DNA from: G963668655 sp963668655
GTDB lineage: Bacteria > Myxococcota_A > SURF-8
Assembly: GCA_963668655.2 (NCBI GenBank)
Contig: CAXXPQ010000001.1
Coordinates: forward strand, 682,001-746,000
Direction: 5' to 3'
Length of the DNA stretch: 64,000 nucleotides
Each line of letters opens with the position of its first letter. Position 1 is the stretch's first letter. The notes beneath the pieces were generated by a model that made no database searches, was not told where the DNA came from, and worked only from the letters and a program-made list of their open reading frames with translations. Position numbers and translations under genes: made by a program. Below, piece after piece: positions 27,606-34,373 of this stretch.

Positions 27606-29558
27606 TTGTGCGGAATCGCGGGCATGGTGGGCAGGGGAAGACCTGCGGAGGAAATCCGGGAAACGCTTCGTGAAATGGGCCGGGTTCAGGCCCATCGGGG
27701 GCCGGACGATCGCCGGGAATGCGTCTATGATTACGGGAATGTTTCCATAGGATTCGGTTTCGTGCGCCTTTCGATCCTGGATCTCGAAACCGGCATGCAG
27801 CCCATCCGGGCCGAGGCCGACGATACCGCCATTATCTGCAATGGACAGATCTACAATCACCCGGAATTGAAAGAGAAACTCGCGGGCGAGATCTTCCGGA
27901 CCCGGGGCGACGTGGAAACCGCCCTGCATTTATATCGCCGGAAAGGCATCGATTTCCTTCAGGATCTGAACGGCATGTACGCGGGTGCGATTTTCGATCC
28001 CCGGCGCGGGCGGTTGTTTCTGTTCCGAGATCGTTTCGGCATCAAGCCGCTGTATTATGCCGAGCAGGGCGGACGGTTTTATTTTTCCTCCGAAATCAAG
28101 CCTTTGCTCGCCGCCGGGATCGAGGCCCGTCCAGGCACGGATCGATTGGCGGAATGGTTCACTTACCGCTATTTACCCGGCGGAAACACCCTGTTTTCCG
28201 GCATCCGCAAACTTCCGCCCGGTTCGTACCTGGACATGAATCTTCGGGACGGATCCTGGAAAATCGTGCGATATTGGGAACTTCGCTTCGGCGAAGGAGA
28301 TTCGTCCCTCTCCGAGGACGAAGCCGCCGATGAAATCGCGCGGCTGTTTTCCGACGCCGTGCGCATCCGGCTGCGTTCCGACGTAGAGGTGGGATCGCTG
28401 CTCTCCGGGGGGATCGATTCTTCCGCCGTGGCGTCCAAGGCGGCGGAATTCCAACCTGATTTACGGCTCTTCACCATCGGCTTCGAGGAACGGAAATACG
28501 ACGAATCCGCCGACGTGCGTGCTTTTCTTGCCGCCGATCCCATGCGTTTCGGCCGTGCCCGTCCGGAAACTCGGCTTTGTGCGCGGGAGGCGCTTCACGA
28601 CCTGCCCGAACTGGTCCGGGCGGTGGAGGAACCCATCGTCCTGGCCGCCATGCTGCCCACGGACCGGGTTTGTCATCTGGCGTCCGACCGGGTGAAGGTG
28701 GCGCTCACCGGGGAAGGCGCGGATGAAATCTTTGCCGGATACCGAAAATTCATGCTGGAGATGGCCGCAGGAGCCTTCAAAAACGCCTCCGAAACGGAAC
28801 GGGAAGCGCTTTTGCGGGATTATCCCGAACTGGTCGCCTACCTGCCGAGACGCCACCCGGATCCGGCGCGGCGCTACATTCAGAGCGAGGCTTTGTTTGC
28901 GCCCGAAGAACTGGCGCGGCTCCTGAATCGAGAGATCACGGAGGCTTTACCACCGGAAGAGGCTCTTCCCGTTCTGCGCGGCGACGAGCATCCCCTGGAC
29001 GCCATGCAGGCCATGGAGTGCCGCTTCCGCCTGCCGGATTACGTGATTTTACGCCTGGACAAACTTTCCATGCGCCACTCCCTGGAGACACGCACCCCGT
29101 TTCTGGATTATCGCCTGGCGGAGTTCGCGGCAGGACTTCCCGACCGGTACAAAGCCAATCTTCCGGAAAGACGGGAGAAAAACATTCTTCGACGCGCCTT
29201 CCGGCGGGCGGGAATTTTGAACGAAGGCGGCGCTTTGCGTCCCAAACAGCTTTTCACCGCGCCGCTGGCCCGCTGGCTGTCCGATCCCGATCCCCGAAAC
29301 CGGCCGGACTTCCTGCGGGAGATCCTGGAAGGAGACGAGATTCATCGGCAGGGAATTCTGGATCCCGGCATGGTGAAGGAACTGGCCGCCTCGATCCGAA
29401 CGCAAACCGTGGGTCCGGAAACCCTGGTGAGTTCCGCCGACCAGGTGTTCGGCGTGGTGATTTTTACCTTATGGAACCGCATTTTCATGGAGACGACGGC
29501 CGGAACGATATCTAAGCGAAAACGCAATGTTGGAAATTACGCAAACGAACGGAAGTGA
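27606..29558 (+). CDS. asnB: Asparagine synthetase (glutamine-hydrolysing), TTG start
   Basis: 650 aa. The glutaminase domain needs its catalytic cysteine as the first residue after processing. The frame reads TTG then TGC-GGA-ATC (Cys-Gly-Ile-Ala-Gly) at 27606, with AAGGAG nine bases upstream, so a TTG start is forced. The nominal longer frame from 27540 would block the nucleophile. The N-terminal domain has HRGPDD and NGQIYNH, where most family members have NGEIYN, so a glutamine-site residue may be changed. The synthetase domain has the PP-loop SGGIDSSAV (about residues 266-274) and GEGADEIFAGY. It may make asparagine, or amidate another substrate, as many AsnB paralogues do. It reads into the glutamate-cysteine ligase-like gene 10 bp downstream. 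Confidence 0.9.
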   Translation: MCGIAGMVGRGRPAEEIRETLREMGRVQAHRGPDDRRECVYDYGNVSIGFGFVRLSILDLETGMQPIRAEADDTAIICNGQIYNHPELKEKLAGEIFRTRGDVETALHLYRRKGIDFLQDLNGMYAGAIFDPRRGRLFLFRDRFGIKPLYYAEQGGRFYFSSEIKPLLAAGIEARPGTDRLAEWFTYRYLPGGNTLFSGIRKLPPGSYLDMNLRDGSWKIVRYWELRFGEGDSSLSEDEAADEIARLFSDAVRIRLRSDVEVGSLLSGGIDSSAVASKAAEFQPDLRLFTIGFEERKYDESADVRAFLAADPMRFGRARPETRLCAREALHDLPELVRAVEEPIVLAAMLPTDRVCHLASDRVKVALTGEGADEIFAGYRKFMLEMAAGAFKNASETEREALLRDYPELVAYLPRRHPDPARRYIQSEALFAPEELARLLNREITEALPPEEALPVLRGDEHPLDAMQAMECRFRLPDYVILRLDKLSMRHSLETRTPFLDYRLAEFAAGLPDRYKANLPERREKNILRRAFRRAGILNEGGALRPKQLFTAPLARWLSDPDPRNRPDFLREILEGDEIHRQGILDPGMVKELAASIRTQTVGPETLVSSADQVFGVVIFTLWNRIFMETTAGTISKRKRNVGNYANERK

Positions 29559-29568
29559 GAATCACGCT

Positions 29569-30486
29569 ATGAGCTTTCAACCGGACGATTTCATCCGTGT
29601 CTGCACGAAGCACATCCTGAACCTCTTCGAGACCCACGCCTACAAAGGGCCTCGCACCTATGGCTTCGAGTACGAGTTCCTGCCCCATCGGACCATCGGC
29701 CCGGATACGGTGGAAGAGATGAAATCCTTCCTGATATCCTATGGATGCGAAGAAGAGCCCGATCGTCTGATGACGCCCGTGGGGATGTGCATTACCTTCG
29801 AGCCCGGCGGCCAGATCGAGTATTGCAGTCCGACCTTTCCCCTGCGCGGCGGCAAGACCCGGGAACGCCTTCTGAGTTATATCGAAAAGACCAACCGGGC
29901 CCTTGAAGAGCGTTTCGGTGTCCTCTATCTCGCCACGGGTTACCTGCCCGGCAGGGCGGACGCTCCCCTTTGTCGCCTGGAAAAACGCTATCGTAATCTC
30001 CACGAACGCCTGGGACGCACCGGAAGCCGGGGACGAGAAATGATGAAAGGCACGGCCTCGGTTCACCTGCATGTGGGCATCCGCAATCCGAAAGACCTGG
30101 CGCCCGTATACCGCCGCCTGGTGGAACTGACGGCGAATCCGGAATTCGCCATGTCCGCCGAACGCCGCGACATCTGGAAAAACACCGATCCCTGCCGCTC
30201 CGGACTGCCCGATCTCGATCCGGAAGTCATGAAGAATTCAGAGGTTTTACTGGGTGGGTTGATTCGCCATGCCCTGGGAGCGGATGTCCTGGGAACGGAC
30301 CGGCCGTTCTTCGAGACCGAACGGTCCGATCTGGAAGGTTTTCTGGACCATTTCACCACGATTTTCACGGATGTACGCATCAATCTGAAAGGCCCCAGCG
30401 TGGAATTGCGCACGCCGGACAGCATGCCCTTCGATATCTTCCGGAAGAAGTGGACCTGTTTTACCGAAATCATGGAAACGGTATGA
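29569..30486 (+). CDS. Glutamate-cysteine ligase-like protein (GCS2-type)
   Basis: 305-aa ATP-grasp-independent carboxylate-amine ligase of the GCS2 type, which joins glutamate and cysteine in glutathione or ergothioneine biosynthesis. Motifs: YGFEYEFLPH near residue 30 (metal-binding glutamates), FEPGGQIEYCSPTF near residue 80, and GTASVHLHVGI near residue 160 in place of the usual T-A-S-x-Q-x-N strand. The length is at the short end of the family. The ATG at 29569 is preferred; an earlier ATG at 29527 overlaps the upstream gene by 32 bp and cannot be excluded. A glutaredoxin gene follows 34 bp downstream, which supports a glutathione-type thiol role. No second-step ligase (gshB) is in the window. 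Confidence 0.75.
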   Translation: MSFQPDDFIRVCTKHILNLFETHAYKGPRTYGFEYEFLPHRTIGPDTVEEMKSFLISYGCEEEPDRLMTPVGMCITFEPGGQIEYCSPTFPLRGGKTRERLLSYIEKTNRALEERFGVLYLATGYLPGRADAPLCRLEKRYRNLHERLGRTGSRGREMMKGTASVHLHVGIRNPKDLAPVYRRLVELTANPEFAMSAERRDIWKNTDPCRSGLPDLDPEVMKNSEVLLGGLIRHALGADVLGTDRPFFETERSDLEGFLDHFTTIFTDVRINLKGPSVELRTPDSMPFDIFRKKWTCFTEIMETV

Positions 30487-30520
30487 CCGCATTTGAGATG
30501 CCGCAAAAGGAGAACCGAAC

Positions 30521-30775
30521 ATGAAACCCGTCGAAATCTATTGTTCCGCCGTCTGTCCCTATTGCGTCAAGGCCAAGCGTCTTCTGGATGAAAAAGGCGT
30601 GCGTTATACCGAGTATCGCGTGGATGGAGACGCCCAACTGGCGGCCCGATGCCGCGAACGAAGCGGCCGCGCCACCGTTCCCCAGATTTTCATCGGAGAT
30701 ACCCACGTGGGCGGTTGCGACGATCTCCACGACCTGGAACGGGCCGGAAAACTGGATTCCCTCTTGCGGGACTGA
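30521..30775 (+). CDS. grxC: Glutaredoxin
   Basis: 84-aa dithiol glutaredoxin, thioredoxin fold, cytoplasmic. The active site is CPYC (Cys12 and Cys15). The cis-proline motif is TVPQIFIGDTHVGGCDDL, which binds glutathione. This is the normal size and sequence of GrxC-type proteins. AAGGAG lies eight bases before the ATG. It is the last gene of the asnB, GCS2-like and grx run; the next gene converges with only 11 bp between, and I see no terminator. Confidence 0.95.
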   Translation: MKPVEIYCSAVCPYCVKAKRLLDEKGVRYTEYRVDGDAQLAARCRERSGRATVPQIFIGDTHVGGCDDLHDLERAGKLDSLLRD

Positions 30776-30786
30776 AACGACGCGGG

Positions 30787-31185
30787 TTACGGACTCTTGA
30801 ATCCGCAACGCTCCTCGATTTCCTCGCAGGCCGAGCCCACCAGGCAGGCGGCCATTCCTACCGTAATCGCGCCCTCGTCCTCGCAAGTCAGAAAACAGTC
30901 CGCCAGCCATGAATCCGCCAACAACTCGCTTCCGCCATGAAAGGAACGATCGCATTCCCGGAACTTGATGCAGGCCGCCCGACACAGGCGTTTGCCGGCC
31001 GGTTCCGCCGATCCCGCGCCGTCGTCCGTCAGATTGTAATTCTCGCTGACATAGGAGCACTTGCAGTCTTCGTCGTCGCAACCTCCCGGACAATCGCACT
31101 GCCGATCCATCGTACTGCCGGACAGGATCAGTGTCGCCAACGTCACGATCATGCCCATGGATATGGTTTGCATTCGCCGTTTCAT
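30787..31185 (-). CDS. Small cysteine-rich secreted protein
   Basis: 132 aa, not recognised. The N-terminus MKRRMQTISMGMIVTLATLILSGS is a signal-peptide-like segment without a clear lipobox. The mature part has 13 cysteines, five of them clustered in QCDCPGGCDDEDCKC and the rest spaced through a helical second half. The cysteine count suggests disulfides or metal binding outside the cytoplasm. The start at 31185 is supported by GGAGG seven bases upstream; a longer frame to 31593 runs through structured repeat copy 2 and is not coding. Its promoter is next to that repeat. Confidence 0.7.
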   Translation of the reverse strand: MKRRMQTISMGMIVTLATLILSGSTMDRQCDCPGGCDDEDCKCSYVSENYNLTDDGAGSAEPAGKRLCRAACIKFRECDRSFHGGSELLADSWLADCFLTCEDEGAITVGMAACLVGSACEEIEERCGFKSP

Positions 31186-31223
31186 GGTCACCTCCGCGAA
31201 AGAAAAAACTGCTTTCCATCGCC

Positions 31224-31232
31224 AGTATACCA
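31224..31232 (-). promoter_or_regulatory. Extended -10 promoter of the small Cys-rich gene
   Basis: TGGTATACT on the minus strand (31232-31224), the same extended -10 as the promoter at 51265-51273. No clear -35. It gives a leader of about 30 nt. Confidence 0.5.
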
Positions 31233-31333
31233 CTGAAATCCGCCCGTGGCACGATTCGAATTTCCCCGTCAGCCATTCCCCCGAACTCACGGCCGATCTG
31301 CGGGTCGGGCCCGGAACGTCCGTTCGAGCACGG

Positions 31334-31614
31334 CCCCGGCCGCCCCGGTCTGGCATGGTTTTTGCTCCGGCACGCCTTTTGCTCCGGCATGCGGATTGCG
31401 TTCCGGTTATTGTAATGAAATCAATGGTTTGCAATCTCCATGCCGGTTGCAAAAGGCGCGCCGGACAGCCCGGATCACGTGAAAACCGTTCGGATAAAAG
31501 TCGTCTCCCGGCGCTTTCTTTCCGCCCGGAAAGCGCCGGGAAATCCCTGCGATTCCAAGCGGTTTTCGCGCGAACGGGCTTGCAAAAACCCATGCCAGAC
31601 CGGGGCGGCCGGGG
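31334..31614 (+). repeat. Structured intergenic repeat element, copy 2
   Basis: 281-bp relative of the element at 17802. The ends are a 32-base inverted repeat: CCCCGGCCGCCCCGG then TCTGGCATGG and TTTTTGC at 31334-31365, matched by 31582-31614 with one inserted base. Stem 2 (31369-31399 with 31431-31462) is about 88 percent identical to copy 1 by eye, with most differences in the loop. Stem 3 is unrelated in sequence to copy 1 but in the same place: AGCCCG (31467-31472) with CGGGCT (31575-31580), and CGTGAAAACCG (31478-31488) with CGGTTTTCGCG (31560-31570). It encloses a 12-bp hairpin, CCCGGCGCTTTC (31507-31518) with GAAAGCGCCGGG (31529-31540). Same orientation as copy 1. No target-site duplication is evident. 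Confidence 0.85.
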
Positions 31615-31662
31615 ATTGGAGGAAGGGGGCGATTGCGGAGGAACCCGTGACTTTCGGCGCGT

Positions 31663-32481
31663 TCAGGCCGTACGGATCGATTTCCGGATCATGCGGTCGG
31701 TGATGTGCTCCACCAAGCCGGGAGCCAGGCGTTTGGCCCAGTGAACGAGATGGCCATCGATTCCGGGAATGATGAGGAAGCGATTTTTACGTATCCCGGC
31801 CAGGAGATCCCGTGCGACCTCATCCGCCGTTAAAAGTTTCGCTCCGGCGGAGACCGCCGCGGTTTCGGGCGGCTTGGTGCGATTCTCCCGGTGCAGGCCC
31901 GGGGTGTCGGTGTCCGGGGGGCAGAGCACGGACACGGCGATATTGTGAGATTTCAGTTCGGAACGCAGAGCTTCCGAAAAGCCGATCAGAGCGAATTTCC
32001 CGGCGCTGTAGGCGGTGAATCCGTAGACGCCGATGAATCCGGCGATTGAGGAGGTGTTGACGATGTGGCCGCCTGTTTTCTTCATAGCGGGAAGCAGAGC
32101 CGCGATGGTGTTGCGGCTGCCGTAGAGATTGACTTTCAGCACATGGTCGAAGCGTTCGTATGAAATGTCCTCGAAGCGGCCGGGGAGGCTCTGACCGGCG
32201 CAATTGATTAAAAGATCGGGGGCCCCGTATCGTTCGACACATGCGGCACAGACCCGATCGACGGCCCGGGGGTCGGTGACGTCCAGCGGGTGGGAGAAGA
32301 CGGCGTTCATTCCGTTGGGCGCGTATTCGGCCACGGCCTGGCGAGCGGCATGCAGGCGGTTTTCGTCGCGGGCGAAGAGCACCGGGCGTGCCCCGGACCG
32401 GGCCAGCCGTATCGCGGCGGCGAGTCCGATGCCGCTGGAGGCGCCGAAGAGAAACGCGGTGCGGCCGCTGAAGGATTTCAC
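31663..32481 (-). CDS. Short-chain dehydrogenase/reductase, 3-ketosphinganine reductase-like
   Basis: 272-aa NAD(P)-dependent SDR. Cofactor motif FGASSGIG (residues 12-19, with Phe in place of the usual Thr), LINCAGQS, the catalytic serine in NTSSIAG and the YSAGK motif. The layout, including the PPDTDTPG segment after the active site and the hydrophobic C-terminus, resembles 3-ketodihydrosphingosine reductases, but other SDR substrates are possible. The GTG start at 32481 overlaps the stop of the glycosyltransferase upstream (GTGA), so the two are translationally coupled. A far longer frame back to 33537 is out of frame with that gene and is not real. Confidence 0.85.
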   Translation of the reverse strand: MKSFSGRTAFLFGASSGIGLAAAIRLARSGARPVLFARDENRLHAARQAVAEYAPNGMNAVFSHPLDVTDPRAVDRVCAACVERYGAPDLLINCAGQSLPGRFEDISYERFDHVLKVNLYGSRNTIAALLPAMKKTGGHIVNTSSIAGFIGVYGFTAYSAGKFALIGFSEALRSELKSHNIAVSVLCPPDTDTPGLHRENRTKPPETAAVSAGAKLLTADEVARDLLAGIRKNRFLIIPGIDGHLVHWAKRLAPGLVEHITDRMIRKSIRTA

Positions 32482-33503
32482 GGGAGGCGCTCGCTTTGCG
32501 GAAGGTCCGGCTCTGTCCGGCGTTCGAGCAGCAGGCGCAGTTCCCGGTTCTGTCTTTCGATACGATACAGTTCGCGCCGGTTGCTGACGATGAGAATGGC
32601 CAAGAGGCCGAAGGACAATAGCTGGATACCGCCCAGAAAGAGCAGGACCAGCAGGGTCATGAAGGGGCGGTTGGGGTTGAGAGCGGCGGTCTGCCAGAGA
32701 TAGACCAGATAGCCTCCCAGAAGCAGGCTGCAAAGCATGGCGAAGAAGCCCATCAAACCGAAGAGCAGGAAGGGACGTTCGGCGAAGACGAAGGCCAGGT
32801 GACTGCTCACGACGGGAAAGACGCGGCTTTTGCTGGTTCCGCGCTTGCGGCTGGTGAGTGTGGCGGGAATCTCCATGACCTTGTAACCCAGGCTCAGCGC
32901 CTTGGCCAGGATCTCCAGGTGAATTTCCTTGCCGTCGGATTCGATGTCCAGCCGTTCGAGCACCTCCCGGCGGTAGGCGCGGACGACGCAGGTGATGGTG
33001 CGGATGTTTCCGGGCAGGGTGGCGCGGATCAGGCGGTTTCCGAGTTTCGATATCATCAGGCGCGAAAACGGAACGCTTTCCACCCGGCCGCCCGGCATGT
33101 AGGCGCTGGCCAGAACGATGTCCACTCCCGGGTTTTCCGTCAAGGCCCGCGCCATGCGGACGACGTGGTCGGGCGAGTAACTCAGGTCCGCGTCGATGGC
33201 GGCGACGAGTTCTCCCCGGGCGGCGGCGAAGCCCGTTTTCAGCGCCCGTCCCCGCCCCACGTTGACCGGATATCCGGCGGGTCGGACGCGGGGGTCGGCA
33301 TGGGCCGCCTCGGCCAGAATCGCGTCGGTGCCGTCGGTGCTGCCGTCGTTGACGGGAACCAGTTCGAAATCGCCAAGTCCGGATCTTTCCAGGACTTCCG
33401 CCACCGCCGTCAGGGTGTGTCGCGCGTTCTCGGCCTCGTTGAACATGGGAATGACCACCGAGAGGCTGGGTCGGGAAAAGGTTTTTTCGGGCGATGAATT
33501 CAT
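32478..33503 (-). CDS. GT2 polyprenyl-phosphate glycosyltransferase, membrane-anchored
   Basis: 341-aa family 2 glycosyltransferase of the DPM1/GtrB type, which moves a sugar from a nucleotide donor to a polyprenyl phosphate at the inner membrane. Motifs: SVVIPMFNEAENA (residues 14-26), VNDGSTDGT, the AAIDADLSYSPD metal site and the GKEIHLEILAKA acceptor segment. Two transmembrane helices follow (about residues 230-262 and 272-300), then a charged tail. It shares a 4-bp overlap with the SDR gene, pointing to a joint lipid-linked or glycolipid pathway; this is inference. The ATG at 33503 has only a weak ribosome site. Confidence 0.88.
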   Translation of the reverse strand: MNSSPEKTFSRPSLSVVIPMFNEAENARHTLTAVAEVLERSGLGDFELVPVNDGSTDGTDAILAEAAHADPRVRPAGYPVNVGRGRALKTGFAAARGELVAAIDADLSYSPDHVVRMARALTENPGVDIVLASAYMPGGRVESVPFSRLMISKLGNRLIRATLPGNIRTITCVVRAYRREVLERLDIESDGKEIHLEILAKALSLGYKVMEIPATLTSRKRGTSKSRVFPVVSSHLAFVFAERPFLLFGLMGFFAMLCSLLLGGYLVYLWQTAALNPNRPFMTLLVLLFLGGIQLLSFGLLAILIVSNRRELYRIERQNRELRLLLERRTEPDLPQSERLP

Positions 33504-33721
33504 GGCATTCGATCCTGGATGCGTCCGTATTTTTCAAGTCCTGGAAGGGGAATCCTTTTGCGAAGCCATCATATCACAGGCCCCCGCGGCCCGAAAACGA
33601 AAAACGGAGAGTTCCGCGAGTCAAGCGTGTCGTTCAACATTCGGTAAAACGGGAAACCGTCGGAATATGTCCGTAGGGCTTGACAAGCCGCCCGACTTTG
33701 AAGAGACTGTTGCCGGGTGCC

Positions 33722-33739
33722 CGAGCCGGTTCCGGCTCG
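33722..33739 (+). promoter_or_regulatory. Hairpin just before the ribosome site of the cNMP gene
   Basis: CGAGCCG, loop GTTC, CGGCTCG: a perfect 7-bp stem ending six bases before AAGGAG. It could modulate translation. TTGACA at 33680-33685 upstream has no convincing -10. The rest of 33504-33721 holds nothing I can name. Confidence 0.35.
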
Positions 33740-33758
33740 AACGACAAGGAGAAAAGGG

Positions 33759-34253
33759 ATGGTGAGCAGCGAAATCCTCAAGGAGATTCGTCTCTTTCGG
33801 GGACTGAGTCAGAAGGAGATCGACCTGGTGGCGGATGTGGCCACGGAATGGGAATGCGCCAAGGGGCAGTTCATTTTCAAGGAAGGCGATCAATCCGAGG
33901 TGATCTACGTCATTCGGAAAGGCGAAGTGGCCGCCCAGATTTCCGAGGGATTTCTGGTCAACCACACCGTGGCCACTCTGGGAAGCGGCGAAGCCTTCGG
34001 CGAACTGGCCTTCATCGACCGCCAGCCCCGAACGGCCACCATTCGCTGCACCAAACCCAGCATCCTGATTTCCATCACCCGGGACGATTTCCGCCGTCTG
34101 GGGAAGGCCAACGCCAACATTCAGCGCGTCATGTACAAGAACATCGCCCTGTTCCTGGCGGAACGCCTGCGCAGTTCCAACGAGAAACTGAAGGAACTGG
34201 TGGGCCGCAACAAGGATCTGATCGGCCTGCTTCCCCGGCAGTTCGTGGTCTGA
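33759..34253 (+). CDS. Cyclic nucleotide-binding domain protein without output domain
   Basis: 164 aa. A single CRP-type beta-roll (residues 8-125) with EGDQSEVIYVIRKGEV and the phosphate-binding cassette GEAFGELAFIDRQPRTATIRC, where Glu and Arg are the residues that contact the cyclic phosphate. After it come about 40 residues of helix and no helix-turn-helix, so it is not a transcription factor on its own. Such stand-alone domains may regulate a partner protein; the partner is not visible. AAGGAG seven bases before the ATG at 33759 fixes the start; an upstream in-frame ATG at 33717 is weaker. Confidence 0.88.
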   Translation: MVSSEILKEIRLFRGLSQKEIDLVADVATEWECAKGQFIFKEGDQSEVIYVIRKGEVAAQISEGFLVNHTVATLGSGEAFGELAFIDRQPRTATIRCTKPSILISITRDDFRRLGKANANIQRVMYKNIALFLAERLRSSNEKLKELVGRNKDLIGLLPRQFVV

Positions 34254-34318
34254 GGTCGTTCGTCTTTTCCATCCTTCCGCATTTTTTCGTGACCGACAGC
34301 CTGTGGTATCCATTGAAA

Positions 34319-34345
34319 CGGCGCGCACCTTTTGGGCGCGCGCCG
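34319..34345. terminator. Hairpin between convergent genes
   Basis: CGGCGCGC (34319-34326) and GCGCGCCG (34338-34345) form an 8-bp stem between the cNMP gene and the TPR gene, which converge here. There is no strong T-run on either side. Confidence 0.4.
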
Positions 34346-34373
34346 CGATGATTTCCCGAAAGTTCTCTCCGGA

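Noticed and set aside
27239..27625. N-terminal extension of the giant lipoprotein to 27625
   Set aside because: It would run through a good promoter and remove the signal peptide; AAGGAG and the lipobox support a start at 27238.
31663..33537. SDR gene extended to 33537 as a 624-aa fusion
   Set aside because: The first half of that frame overlaps the real glycosyltransferase gene in another frame; the GTG at 32481 fits coupling and the SDR N-terminus.
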